A stretch of 64,000 nt of DNA from Bauldia sp965232525. GTDB lineage: Bacteria > Pseudomonadota > Alphaproteobacteria > Rhizobiales > Kaistiaceae. The position numbers and the translations under genes are program-made. The DNA lies in the NCBI RefSeq assembly GCF_965232525.1, contig NZ_OZ246980.1, positions 4,154,001 to 4,218,000 of the forward strand. Reading direction: 5' to 3'. Below, piece by piece: positions 1 to 8,690 of the stretch. The notes beneath the pieces are model-generated. The model did not search any database, had not been told where the DNA came from, and saw only the letters and a program-made list of their open reading frames with translations. The stretch's first letter is position 1. Every line of letters starts with the position of its first letter.

Positions 1-710
1 TGCCAGCCCGGCCGCCGCGGTCCGGGCTCGCGCTCGATGTCGCCATGCGCCCGCCGCTCGATGACGACGGTAACGACGGCCACCGCCGCCAGTGCCGCCA
101 CGGTCAGCGCGACGCCTGCCGGCAGCCCCAACGATGCGCCGAGGCTGACCGGCGGCAGGGACGGCAGTTCCAGCCACCAGGGCAGGTGCGCGGTGCCGAC
201 CACCGCCCCGACGATGAAAAACGCCAGCGTCACCAGCATCCGCGCCGAGCCGCCGCCCACGGTGAACAGGGTACCCGAGCCGCAGCCGCCGCCGAGCTGC
301 ATGCCGAGCCCAAAAATCGCCGCGCCGACCAGCACCGAGACGCCCACTGGAGCGATGGCGCCGACCAGCGGTTCGCTACCGACGCTGCCGGCAGCGATCA
401 GCGGCATCATCGCGACCGCCGCGACGCCGACCATCAGCATCTGGGCGCGCATGCCGCGGCCGCGGCGTTCCACCACCATCCGCCGCCAGGCGCCGGTGAA
501 GCCGAACGCGCCGTGATAGAGGGCGACCCCGAGGCCGCCGCCGATCAGGAACAGCGTCGCCTGGCGCAGGTCCACCGACCACCAGATGGCGATGCAGCCG
601 GCAACCAGGAACGCCGCCGCCACCGTCGCCGGGCTGCGGTCGATCGAAACCTCAGGCAGAAAGCCGCCCGTGCGGGGCGGCTCAGACCGTGCAGCTACGC
701 TCTGCGCCAT
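1..710 (-). CDS. YeeE/YedE family sulfur-compound transporter (3' end outside window)
   Basis: Integral membrane protein of the YeeE/YedE family; characterised members import thiosulfate. The frame is open from an ATG at 708-710 to the left edge, so 236 codons are visible and the C-terminus is missing. The translation has several hydrophobic segments and the family signature GGGCGSGTLFTVGGGS near residues 140-155, including the conserved Cys; an earlier motif LYHGAFGFTGAWRR lies at about residues 64-77. It sits about 90 bases downstream of a sulfurtransferase gene on the same strand, a pairing that fits import of a sulfur donor followed by sulfur transfer. The family assignment is firm; the substrate is inferred. 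Confidence 0.88.
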   Translation of the reverse strand, partial: MAQSVAARSEPPRTGGFLPEVSIDRSPATVAAAFLVAGCIAIWWSVDLRQATLFLIGGGLGVALYHGAFGFTGAWRRMVVERRGRGMRAQMLMVGVAAVAMMPLIAAGSVGSEPLVGAIAPVGVSVLVGAAIFGLGMQLGGGCGSGTLFTVGGGSARMLVTLAFFIVGAVVGTAHLPWWLELPSLPPVSLGASLGLPAGVALTVAALAAVAVVTVVIERRAHGDIEREPGPRRPGW

Positions 711-747
711 AACAAGACGCCTCCCACAACCAAACCGGCGAACTTGA

Positions 748-777
748 CCGGCGCCCGGGGCCTACCCCGCGCGCCGG
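748..777 (-). terminator. Intercistronic hairpin between sulfurtransferase and YeeE genes
   Basis: CCGGCGC (748-754) pairs with GCGCCGG (771-777) and CGGGG pairs with CCCCG inside, with one C-C mismatch and a 4-base loop. No T run follows on the minus strand, so it may stabilise or attenuate the transcript rather than end it. Confidence 0.45.
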
Positions 778-799
778 GTTGGATCGCCGGGCCGGAACC

Positions 800-1711
800 T
801 TACGAGCGCGGCGGATCGAGCGGCCGCGCCGGGTCCTGAGTATACTCCGCCATGGAGCCGTCATACATGGCGGTGTTCTCGTTGCCGAGAACCTCGCTCA
901 GGCCGAACCAGGCCACAGAGGCCCAATGCCCGGTGTTACAGAAGGTGATGTTCGGATCGGCCGAGCCGACACCGACCGCCGAGGCGAGCGCCGCGACCGT
1001 CTCCGGCTGGGCGAACGTGGCGTAGTCGCTGGAATAGAACTCGCTGTGCGGGATGTTGACCGAACCGGGGATGGTGCCGGGCGCAGCCGCGACCGGGCTC
1101 TTGGTTTCGCCGCGATACTGCGCCTCCGGCCGGCCGTCGACCAGCTGGGTTTCGTTGTCGAGCGCGGCGAGCACGTCGTCGGTGGTCGCCAGCACCGCGT
1201 CGTTGACCGTCACGGTGAATTCGGACGCCTCCGGGGTCGCCGGTGTCGCCACCCGCGCGCCGCCGGCCGCATCGTATTGCCGCCAGCCGCCGTCGAGGAT
1301 CGAGACGTCGTCGTGGCCGAGATACTTGAACGTCCAGTAGACCCGGGTGGCGGAGCCGAATTCGGTCGAGTCGGTCCCCCACGGCACGATCACCACGTGG
1401 TCGTCATTGTCGATGCCGAGGCTTTCGACCAGCGCGGTAACGTCCGCGATCGACGGGATCTTGCCGGGCACCCCGTCGATCTCGGTGCGCCAGCCGGCGG
1501 TGTTGTAGGGAGCCGAGACCGCGTTGGCGATGTAGGGGGTATCGCCGAGATCGGTATTTTCGACGTCGGCGCGGATGTCGACGATGACGAGATTGTCGTC
1601 ACCGGCGTTCTCGATCAGCCAGTCGGCGGAGACGAGCGGGCCGGCGTCGAGGGCGAACGCGGGCGCGACGAATGCGGTCGTCGCGGCAAGAGCAAGGGCA
1701 AAACGTGTCAC
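800..1711 (-). CDS. Exported thiosulfate sulfurtransferase, two rhodanese domains
   Basis: Tandem-rhodanese sulfurtransferase of 303 residues that would move a sulfane sulfur from thiosulfate or a similar donor to an acceptor. The GTG at 1709-1711 is chosen as start because it is preceded by GAAGGA about nine bases upstream and opens a good signal peptide (VTRFALALAATTAFVAPAFA), so the enzyme should act in the periplasm. The N-terminal rhodanese domain (about 25-150) lacks a Cys at the loop (PWGTDS), as is usual; the C-terminal domain (about 165-295) has the active Cys at about residue 258 in TFCNTGHWA. The frame stays open to 1825, but that part does not look coding. It probably works with the YeeE/YedE transporter just downstream. 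Confidence 0.9.
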   Translation of the reverse strand: MTRFALALAATTAFVAPAFALDAGPLVSADWLIENAGDDNLVIVDIRADVENTDLGDTPYIANAVSAPYNTAGWRTEIDGVPGKIPSIADVTALVESLGIDNDDHVVIVPWGTDSTEFGSATRVYWTFKYLGHDDVSILDGGWRQYDAAGGARVATPATPEASEFTVTVNDAVLATTDDVLAALDNETQLVDGRPEAQYRGETKSPVAAAPGTIPGSVNIPHSEFYSSDYATFAQPETVAALASAVGVGSADPNITFCNTGHWASVAWFGLSEVLGNENTAMYDGSMAEYTQDPARPLDPPRS

Positions 1712-2012
1712 GGGCCGTGGTCCTTCTGTTCGTCGCCGTCGGGCGGCGTCGGGCGCGCCCTCCGGCTTCAGGATGACGGTCATGAAGGTAGGAACGCCCC
1801 GCCCCGCCGACGAGGTACCGGACACTCACCGACGACGGATTCGGAGAATGGTTTTGCGTGGGGGGGGTGGCGTGGATTATGGATTTAGCTGCTACAGTCA
1901 CGAAGCGGATCGCTTGGGAATTCGACGAACTCTATGGTGGGTCGGGGAGAGTTCGAAGCCACGCGGGAAGTTCCGCTCATTAGCGACATCCTACACCCAC
2001 CAACCGCCCCGC

Positions 2013-2393
2013 TTATCCCGCCGCCGTATAGGCCGACGGGATATCCCAGACCTCCTTGACCCGGCCGTCGACGATCCGCCACACGACAACCACGTCGATG
2101 GTGATGTCCTCGTCGTCCATCGTCAGGCTGTTCCGGGTCTGGACGACCACCAGTTCGTCGCCGACCGGCGTGACCGCCACCGGCTCGACCCGAAACGTCC
2201 CCGACGACATGGTGGCCAGCGTCTGGAAGAACCGCCCGATGCCGGCGAGGCCGACATAGTCGCCTTCCATGTCCGGCAGCCGCGGATTGAAGTAGTGGAA
2301 CACCACGTCCTCGGCGAACACATCGGTCGCTGCGGCCATGTTCCGGGGGTCCAGCCGCTGGATCAGCGCGACATTGGGATGGACGTCGGACAT
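2013..2393 (-). CDS. NTF2-like / SnoaL-like domain protein
   Basis: A 126-residue protein with the alpha+beta barrel pattern of the SnoaL/NTF2 superfamily: an N-terminal helix region, the motif FAEDVVFHYFNPRLPDMEGDYVG, then paired strands ending in VVVWRIVDGRVKEVWDIPS. Such proteins are cyclases, isomerases, small-ligand binders or stress proteins, so no reaction can be assigned. The start at 2393 follows GAGAGGAG at a good distance. It is divergent from the exported protein at 2601 and separated from it by about 200 bases in which no clear operator was seen. Confidence 0.8.
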   Translation of the reverse strand: MSDVHPNVALIQRLDPRNMAAATDVFAEDVVFHYFNPRLPDMEGDYVGLAGIGRFFQTLATMSSGTFRVEPVAVTPVGDELVVVQTRNSLTMDDEDITIDVVVVWRIVDGRVKEVWDIPSAYTAAG

Positions 2394-2600
2394 CGGTCGG
2401 CTCCTCTCTCTTGGCATGAAAATCGCGGAAACAACCGCTCCATAGCGCGGTCCGACCCATCGCGGCTTGATGGGCGTCAATCCGGCTTGGCGCCCGCCGC
2501 AAGCGATGCCAAGATCGGATTGCGGTCGGGTTGCATCAGAGCCGCGATAGCGAACGCGAAAAGGACGCGTTGCGCCGGAAACGCGAGGGGACTTGAAACC

Positions 2601-3692
2601 ATGCGTCGCAATACGAACCGGAAGCTCGTGTCGCGTCTCGCGGCAGCCCTCCTCCTCGCCGCCTCCGCCGCCATCCTGCCCGCCCACGCCGACGACGCGC
2701 CGCCGACGGTGGTCACCGTCACCAGCCCGCTGATCCCCTGGATCGGCACCCGCGACCGGGCGCTGCCGGGCTCGATCGACACCATGCGCCAGCCCGAGGC
2801 GACGCTGACCGACTTCCGCCGCTTCGCGGAAGCCTTCGTCGCCGGCGACACCGAAACGGCGCTCGGCCTCCAGGGCAAGATCAACTACCAGATCACTGCC
2901 GCCGCCTTCGAGGGCCAGACCTATTTCGTTGCCATGGACGAAAGCGGCGCCGGCATCGGCCCGACGCTGGTGCTCAATCCGGCCGCGACCCGCGAGCTGA
3001 TCCTCGAGGCGCCGCACGCCAGCTTCGAGCTCGGCTCCGGCGAGCAGGGGGCGTTGCTGATGGCCCGCCTCGGCGCGCGGGCGACCCTGATTGGCGGCGC
3101 CCACCGCTGCGCCTCGCGCACGCCCTCCACCTGCGACGGCAGGACGGGCGTGTGCGGTACGCTCGAAGCCTATCGCGATTCCGACGCCGCCCACGCCATC
3201 TTCTCCCGCTTCCAGGTGGCCCATGAAGTGCTGGTCGACGCCCACCCACAAGCGGTGGTGATCTCACTGCACGGCAAGGCGGTCGACACCAAGGGCGCCC
3301 GGACCGAGGTCATCGCCTCCAACGGCATCGAGAAGAATTCGGACCCGGATCACGCCACCGCGGCAACCCAGCTCCGCCTGGCGCTTGCCGATCACTTCCC
3401 CCGCCCCGGCGCGCTGGTCTCCTGCAATTGGCCGGCCGACCAGTCGTTCGACTACCGGACGCTCTGCGGCACCACCAACATCCAGGGCCGCTACGTCAAC
3501 AAGGACCCGGACATCTGCAGCGCCGGCACCACCACCGGCACCGGCCTGTTCATCCATCTCGAACAGGACTGGCCGATGCTGACCCCCTTCCACAACAACT
3601 GGCCGACCATCGACGACGACACCTATTTCAACGCCCTGGCCGCGGCGCTGGAAAAGGTGGAACGGATCAAACCGGTGGCAGCCAGCGACTAG
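2601..3692 (+). CDS. Exported protein of unknown function (363 residues)
   Basis: Not recognised with confidence. The protein begins with a clear signal peptide (MRRNTNRKLVSRLAAALLLAASAAILPAHA), so it should be periplasmic or secreted. Conserved-looking blocks include LEAPHASFELGSGEQG, IGGAHRCASR, VISLHGKAV and FIHLEQDWPML; the His-rich blocks would suit a metal-dependent hydrolase, perhaps distantly like N-formylglutamate amidohydrolases, but this is a guess. Four Cys lie in the stretch CASRTPSTCDGRTGVC and beyond. The ATG at 2601 follows GAGGGG. Its 3' end recurs as decayed copies at 10221-10304 and 13403-13450, so this gene or a close relative was duplicated in the past. Confidence 0.7.
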   Translation: MRRNTNRKLVSRLAAALLLAASAAILPAHADDAPPTVVTVTSPLIPWIGTRDRALPGSIDTMRQPEATLTDFRRFAEAFVAGDTETALGLQGKINYQITAAAFEGQTYFVAMDESGAGIGPTLVLNPAATRELILEAPHASFELGSGEQGALLMARLGARATLIGGAHRCASRTPSTCDGRTGVCGTLEAYRDSDAAHAIFSRFQVAHEVLVDAHPQAVVISLHGKAVDTKGARTEVIASNGIEKNSDPDHATAATQLRLALADHFPRPGALVSCNWPADQSFDYRTLCGTTNIQGRYVNKDPDICSAGTTTGTGLFIHLEQDWPMLTPFHNNWPTIDDDTYFNALAAALEKVERIKPVAASD

Positions 3693-3753
3693 GGACGCGG
3701 ACTCATAAACACCCAGCCACGGTCGGATGGCCGCTGGCTTAAGGAGCGCCGAA

Positions 3754-4098
3754 ATGAGGATTGCACAACCGACACCGGAACTCCCGGTGCCAGATGTGGC
3801 CGCCGCGCAGGACTATTATCGCGAGCGCATGGGATTTCGCGTCGAATGGCACAACAAAGAGGGCGGGATCGGCGCCGTATCGCACGGTGATTGTGCGATT
3901 TTCTTCCGGGAAACTAAAGGCGATATCCATCCTGGAACGTTCTGGATATTCACCGAGAATGTCGATGACGCCTTCCTGGAACTCGGCAGACTGGGCGCGG
4001 ATATCGTCGAGCCGATCGATAACAAGCCATGGGGTATGCGTCAGTTCACCGTGCGGGACTTATGCGGAAATGTGTTTTACTTCCATCATGACATCTGA
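3754..4098 (+). CDS. VOC superfamily protein (glyoxalase/bleomycin-resistance-like)
   Basis: A 114-residue single-domain protein with the vicinal-oxygen-chelate fold pattern: ELPVPDVAAAQDYYRERMGFRV at the start of module one and a second module ending in DLCGNVFYFHHD. Members are metal-dependent dioxygenases, lyases, isomerases or drug-binding proteins; a single small copy like this usually dimerises. AAGGAG lies eight bases before the ATG at 3754, which decides the start. It follows the exported protein by about 60 bases, but the joint region resembles the interspersed repeats, so co-transcription is uncertain. Confidence 0.82.
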   Translation: MRIAQPTPELPVPDVAAAQDYYRERMGFRVEWHNKEGGIGAVSHGDCAIFFRETKGDIHPGTFWIFTENVDDAFLELGRLGADIVEPIDNKPWGMRQFTVRDLCGNVFYFHHDI

Positions 4099-4266
4099 AC
4101 CTGCCAAGAACGGCCGCGGCTGAGTTCGGAACGTCCGACACGTGCGCACCGCTTCGCCGCGACAAGGGGATCCCAGACGGGCCGCACGAACGGGGGTCCC
4201 GCGCAACACCGAAGGCGCCGGCTATCGGTGATGATGCCCGCGGAGCCGGACGCGACGGAATTCCTG

Positions 4267-5379
4267 TCATCCACCTGGAAGATCGGCAGCCTTGATCTCA
4301 TCGGTCAATGCGCGATGCCATGATATGTCGCGCCACATGCCGCGATATTGCGGGCCGCAGAAGTTGCTGGTTGCAATCGCACTCCAGCGGCCGGTTGCAG
4401 CGGCATTTCGGGTTCCGAGCGCGCAGATGTTCTTGATCCACTCCCAGTCGGCCATCGGCCAGTCCCGCCAGTTGATCACCGCCCAGCATTCGGTGGTGAT
4501 AACCGGCTTGCCGTGTCGCCGTGACCATTCGGCCGCCTTTTCGATCCAGCCGGTCAGGACGGCGTGGTATGTTGCCCTGTCAGACAGGTAGAGCGACTCG
4601 GCCTCACGAACGAAGCGATTGAAGTCGCGGTTGGGGTCCGAATAGCTGAAACCTGCCTTCTCGGCGAAATCGCTGAGCGCCGGATGGGCCATCCAGATAT
4701 GCGGCTCGAGAAAATCCAGCGGTTCAAGGTTCATCTCGTCCCAATCGGCGAATTGATCTGAAAACGACATCGTATAGTCGAGGGCCGGGTAAGCCGCCCG
4801 CACGCCACCGATCGATTCCGCCATCCATTCGGTCAAACGTGGCCCGGCCAGCCGCTCGGCCTTCACGTCGCGGTCCCTGCCATAGAGAAACGGCGCCCAC
4901 TTCGGATGGGGAAACTCATTGCAAAGATCGACATACAGAATGCTGTTCAACAGCCGTGGGTCAGCCTCTTCGACGAACCGCAGCGTGGCGATCCAGAGGT
5001 CGGCGTGCTGTTTGGCCGAGGCGATATCCATGCGCGCATGAGTCGGGTCATCCTTGAACCAGGTCGACATCCCAACGACGATGCCGCGATCGCGGCACTT
5101 GCCGATGAACGCGATCAGTCCAGGGCCCGGCTCGATCCACAGATCGCCAGGCGTTCCCCAGTCGCCGGTCTGTTCATCCGATGAGACCAGCCAGCGTCCG
5201 TTTGGGTCTTTGCCGATGAAATGGGGATAGCAGTCGATGCGTACTGCGTCGTAGCCGCGTTCGACCAGCTCATCGAGCGCCTGATCCCAATCCTCATATC
5301 CTGCCCCCGGCCAACGCCGCTCCAGCCAGGAGAAGTCCCACATCGTAATCGCGCGGGGACGCTTGAGATCCGCGAGCAT
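4267..5379 (-). CDS. Cellulase-like glycoside hydrolase (clan GH-A fold)
   Basis: A 370-residue cytoplasmic-looking (no signal peptide) TIM-barrel protein of the sugar-binding cellulase-like group. The likely acid/base Glu is in LCNEFPHP and the likely nucleophile Glu in VITTECWAV, the spacing expected for clan GH-A retaining enzymes. Trp-rich blocks (MWDFSWLERRWPG, WRDWPMADWEW) suit a carbohydrate cleft. The second ATG (5379) is preferred because GGGAGG is six bases before it; the ATG at 5385 would abut that site. The gene is divergent from a sugar ABC transporter, so it probably processes an imported oligosaccharide or glycoside inside the cell. The sugar is not identifiable. Confidence 0.75.
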   Translation of the reverse strand: MLADLKRPRAITMWDFSWLERRWPGAGYEDWDQALDELVERGYDAVRIDCYPHFIGKDPNGRWLVSSDEQTGDWGTPGDLWIEPGPGLIAFIGKCRDRGIVVGMSTWFKDDPTHARMDIASAKQHADLWIATLRFVEEADPRLLNSILYVDLCNEFPHPKWAPFLYGRDRDVKAERLAGPRLTEWMAESIGGVRAAYPALDYTMSFSDQFADWDEMNLEPLDFLEPHIWMAHPALSDFAEKAGFSYSDPNRDFNRFVREAESLYLSDRATYHAVLTGWIEKAAEWSRRHGKPVITTECWAVINWRDWPMADWEWIKNICALGTRNAAATGRWSAIATSNFCGPQYRGMWRDISWHRALTDEIKAADLPGG

Positions 5380-5385
5380 TGTCAT

Positions 5386-5546
5386 CCTCCCTCAGCGCAA
5401 CCTTTGCAGCACCGGCGCCGACACTTTGGTTTATGCTGTAGGATAGCTTAGCGCTATTTTGATTGATAGGACAATAGCCCGATGTTATACGAATGGTTGA
5501 TACCTGAAGGGCATCAAAGCGTTGATCATGAGGAGGAAGCAGGACA
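5386..5546. promoter_or_regulatory. Divergent control region of the carbohydrate locus
   Basis: This AT-richer gap must hold promoters for the hydrolase (minus) and the transporter operon (plus). Small inverted repeats are present: ATTG-N6-CAAT at 5462-5475 and TTGAT...ATCAA near 5498-5518. Either could be the operator of the FadR-type regulator encoded at the end of the operon, but neither is strong. GAGGAGG lies ahead of the ATG at 5547. Confidence 0.4.
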
Positions 5547-6821
5547 ATGAGGATTTCTTCAACCGTTCAAAGTCGAAGCGCGTTGGCCGCGATCGCCATG
5601 TCACTGGCGATCACCGGGACAGCCGCCGCTGAGGACACAACGGTCAACTGGGTGCACATCGAAACCAATCCCGGCACGCTCGAAGCCTTCAACCAGATCG
5701 CCGAGAGCTTTGAGGCAGCGAATCCCGGCGTCGATGTCCGTTTGCAGTTCATTGAGAACGAGGCGTTCAAGTCGCGCCTGCCTACAATGCTGCAATCAAA
5801 CGACGCGCCTCACATCTTCTTCAGTTGGGGTGGCGGCGTCATGGCCGAGCAGATGCGCGGCGGTGTCCTGAAGGATTTGAGCCAGGACGTGGATGATGAG
5901 TGGCGGTCGTGGCTTTCCCCGGGCCCGCTGAACGCGTTCCAGATCGATGGGGCGGTCTACGGAGTGCCGGTCCGCACATCGCTCGTCGGTTTCCTCTACA
6001 ACAAAGACCTGTTCGATCAGGCCGGTGTTGTCGCCGAAGAAATAAAGACCTGGGACGATTTTCTCGCCGCGGTAGCGAAACTCAAGGACGCCGGCATCAC
6101 GCCAATAACGATTGGCGGAGCGGAAGGCTGGCCGCAGCACTTTTTCTTTTCCATGCTGACGATGCGGATCGCCGGCAATGAGACATTCAACGCTGCGCTG
6201 AATGGAGATGGCGCGAGTTTCACGGATCCGGAATTCGTTCGGGCGTTCGAAGAACTTCAGGCGCTCGCGGAACTCGAGCCGTTTCAGACGGGTTGGCTGG
6301 GAACCCCCACCCAGGACACCTACGCCGCCTTCGGCAACGGCGACGCTGCCATGATCTTTCAAGGCGACTGGGCGATCGCGGCACAAGCAAGCAACTCGAC
6401 ATCCGGCGAGGGTGTGAAGGGGCTTGGATGGATGCCCTTCCCCATCGTTGAAGGATCGGATGTTCCACAAACGGAGACCTTCGGTGGGATCAACGGTTGG
6501 CTGGTATTCCGCGATGCGCCCCAGGAAGCGGTCGACTTCCTGCGGCATTTCTCACAGCCCGAGAACCTGACGCTAACCGCGACCCGAGGGAATTGGGTCC
6601 CGCCGACGCCCGGCATCGCTGACGCACTTGACGATCCCTGGAAGCGGATGGTCGCCGAGGGCATCGCCAATTCCAGCTATCATCAAAACTTCTTCAACGT
6701 GATGTTTGCCGAAGAGACCAATCGCGAGCTCCTCGATATCGTCACCAACACGATGACAGGGGACTATACCCCCGAGGCCGCCGCCGAGGCGTTGCAGTCG
6801 TCATGGGAGTTCAGCCAATAG
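5547..6821 (+). CDS. ABC transporter sugar-binding protein (family 1)
   Basis: Periplasmic solute-binding protein of 424 residues, the usual size for the MalE-like family. A signal peptide ends near residue 28 (ITGTAAAEDT). Typical blocks include SFEAANPGVDVRLQF, the hinge-proximal YGVPVRTSLVGFLYNKDLFDQAG, WDDFLAAVAKLKDAGITPI and a C-terminal FGGINGWLVF. It would capture a mono- or oligosaccharide and deliver it to the permeases encoded next. It heads an operon with two permeases and a regulator. A strong hairpin follows it, which should raise its transcript level above that of the permeases. Confidence 0.92.
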   Translation: MRISSTVQSRSALAAIAMSLAITGTAAAEDTTVNWVHIETNPGTLEAFNQIAESFEAANPGVDVRLQFIENEAFKSRLPTMLQSNDAPHIFFSWGGGVMAEQMRGGVLKDLSQDVDDEWRSWLSPGPLNAFQIDGAVYGVPVRTSLVGFLYNKDLFDQAGVVAEEIKTWDDFLAAVAKLKDAGITPITIGGAEGWPQHFFFSMLTMRIAGNETFNAALNGDGASFTDPEFVRAFEELQALAELEPFQTGWLGTPTQDTYAAFGNGDAAMIFQGDWAIAAQASNSTSGEGVKGLGWMPFPIVEGSDVPQTETFGGINGWLVFRDAPQEAVDFLRHFSQPENLTLTATRGNWVPPTPGIADALDDPWKRMVAEGIANSSYHQNFFNVMFAEETNRELLDIVTNTMTGDYTPEAAAEALQSSWEFSQ

Positions 6822-6840
6822 CAACGACGTCCCTGTCTGG

Positions 6841-6865
6841 TCGGGCGGTGTGATGCACCGCCCGA
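6841..6865 (+). promoter_or_regulatory. Intercistronic hairpin after the binding-protein gene
   Basis: TCGGGCGGTG (6841-6850) and CACCGCCCGA (6856-6865) form a perfect ten-pair stem with a TGATG loop. No T run follows. Its place between binding protein and permease suggests mRNA 3'-end protection giving excess binding protein. Confidence 0.6.
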
Positions 6866-6896
6866 TCCTCTGGCGGCCTGGCCTGAGGCAGATGCC

Positions 6897-7841
6897 ATGA
6901 CTGTTCAGAACACGACGGCATCCCACCCGCGGCCGGGAGGTATTGCCGCGACGTGGCGGCGCCTCAATCGCCCCCGCGGCCTATCGCGAAACACGCTGAC
7001 AGCGATCGTCTTCGTCGGGCCCGCGATCGCCCTGTTCGTCATCTTCGTGGTACTGCCGATGGCGGAGGCGTTTACGTTCAGCTTTTACCGCTGGTCGGGC
7101 TATGGCGAACTTGGCGACTGGGTCGGCCTCGCCAACTTCGATCGGATGTTCGGCCATCCCGTCTTCGACCGTGCGCTACTGAACAACTTTCTCATCATCC
7201 TGATTTCGCTGTCCGTCTCGCTGCCGCTTGCGTTCATGCTGGCTGTGTTGCTGGCTGACCGCTTCCCGACGGTTTCGGTTTTCCGGGCGATCTTCTTCAT
7301 CCCCTACATACTCGCCGATGTCGCTGCCGGACTGATCTGGCGCTATTTGTATGACGGTCAATACGGCATCGTCGCCGCGACGGCGCAGGCATTCGGGGCC
7401 GAGGCACCATATGTTCTCGCCGACCGGGACCTGGCGATTTACGCCGTACTGTTGGTCGTTGTGTGGAAGTATTTCGGACTGCACATGATCATCTACATAG
7501 CCGGGCTACAAAGCATCCCGCGGGAGGTCCGTGAGGCGGCCTTTTGCGATGGCGCCGGCTGGTGGACGACGTTGCGGCACGTGACCATTCCCATGACGGG
7601 CCCGACAATACGGCTGACGGTGTTCTTCTCCATTCTCGGCTCGCTGCAACTCTTCGATCTGATCATACCGTTGACCGGTGGCGGCCCGCAGAATTCGACC
7701 CACACATTGGTCACCTACCTCTACACGTTCGGGATTGTCCGGTTGAACATTGGTTTCGGCAGCGCGGTGGGCGTCGTGTTGTTCCTGATCAGTATCGTGT
7801 TCGCGTTCTCATACCGGCGCATTCTGATGCGCAACGACTGA
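6897..7841 (+). CDS. ABC sugar transporter permease (MalF-like)
   Basis: Inner-membrane permease of 314 residues with six predicted membrane segments. The EAA loop that contacts the ATPase is visible as EAAFCDGAGWWTTLRHVTIPM near residues 213-233. The N-terminus (about 35 residues, polar) precedes the first segment TAIVFVGPAIALFVIFVVLPM. The ATG at 6897 follows the hairpin after the binding-protein gene; the second permease begins six bases after its stop. It pairs with that permease to form the channel. Confidence 0.93.
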   Translation: MTVQNTTASHPRPGGIAATWRRLNRPRGLSRNTLTAIVFVGPAIALFVIFVVLPMAEAFTFSFYRWSGYGELGDWVGLANFDRMFGHPVFDRALLNNFLIILISLSVSLPLAFMLAVLLADRFPTVSVFRAIFFIPYILADVAAGLIWRYLYDGQYGIVAATAQAFGAEAPYVLADRDLAIYAVLLVVVWKYFGLHMIIYIAGLQSIPREVREAAFCDGAGWWTTLRHVTIPMTGPTIRLTVFFSILGSLQLFDLIIPLTGGGPQNSTHTLVTYLYTFGIVRLNIGFGSAVGVVLFLISIVFAFSYRRILMRND

Positions 7842-7847
7842 CGCCTC

Positions 7848-8672
7848 ATGAAGACACTCGTCAACCCCTGGATCCGATACTCAATCCTCGTCGTGTTCGC
7901 GCTGCTGGTGGTCGTGCCGTTCGCCTCGACGATCTTCGGCGGGTTCAAGACCTTGGGTGAGCTGCAATCCAATCCGCTCGGCCCGCCGGCGAATTGGACC
8001 TTTGAAAACTATGCCGCGATCCTGTCCGGCGACCGCTTCCCGTCGTACATCTGGAACTCGCTCTACATCTCGTTCCTGACCGTCTCGCTGACGCTGATCG
8101 TCAGCGCGATGGCGGCCTTTGCTTTCGCTCAGATTCGTTTCTTCGGCAGTGCGATGCTGTTGAATTTCCTGCTTCTAGGGATGCTGTTTCCGGTCGCGAC
8201 CGGCATCCTGCCGTTGTTCCTCCAACTGCGTGATCTCGGCCTGCTCGACACCTATTGGGGCGTCATCCTGCCCCAGATCGCCTTTGGGCTGGGGATTTCG
8301 GTCCTGCTGATGCGACAGAGTTTCGTCGCCCAGCCAGGAGATTTGTGGGAAGCGGCGCAGATAGACGGTTGCTCGTACTGGCGATTCTTCCTGAGCGTGA
8401 CCCTGCCTTTGGCCCTGCCGATCCTGACCACGGTCGGCGTGATCACGCTGATCGCCAGTTGGAATAACTACCTCCTTCCGCTTGTGGTGCTGAACAGCGA
8501 AGACACCTATCCTTGGCCACTGGGGATCATGCGGTTTCGCAGTGAGTTTGGAACGGAATGGACGCTTGTCCTGGCGTTCGTGAGCCTGACGATCGTTCCG
8601 GCGGTGCTGCTGTATGTCTTCGCGCAGAAATTCATTATTGCCGGGCTCACCGGTGGTGCGGTGAAGGGATGA
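7848..8672 (+). CDS. ABC sugar transporter permease (MalG-like)
   Basis: Second permease, 274 residues and six membrane segments, of the MalG-like group. The EAA motif reads EAAQIDGCSYWRFFLSVTLPLALPIL near residues 172-197. It begins six bases after the stop of the first permease, so the two are translationally close. No ABC ATPase gene follows; the FadR-type regulator does. The complex must therefore borrow an MsmK/UgpC-type ATPase encoded elsewhere, as is known for several sugar transporters. Confidence 0.93.
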   Translation: MKTLVNPWIRYSILVVFALLVVVPFASTIFGGFKTLGELQSNPLGPPANWTFENYAAILSGDRFPSYIWNSLYISFLTVSLTLIVSAMAAFAFAQIRFFGSAMLLNFLLLGMLFPVATGILPLFLQLRDLGLLDTYWGVILPQIAFGLGISVLLMRQSFVAQPGDLWEAAQIDGCSYWRFFLSVTLPLALPILTTVGVITLIASWNNYLLPLVVLNSEDTYPWPLGIMRFRSEFGTEWTLVLAFVSLTIVPAVLLYVFAQKFIIAGLTGGAVKG

Positions 8673-8690
8673 GCGGATGGAGAATCGACA

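Noticed and set aside
45..839. Long open frames on the plus strand across the transporter region
   Set aside because: They are antisense or out of phase with the YeeE/YedE gene and give low-complexity Arg/Ala-rich translations.
779..1888. Plus-strand frame of 369 codons opposite the sulfurtransferase
   Set aside because: Shadow of the minus-strand gene; Arg/Gly-rich with no domain.
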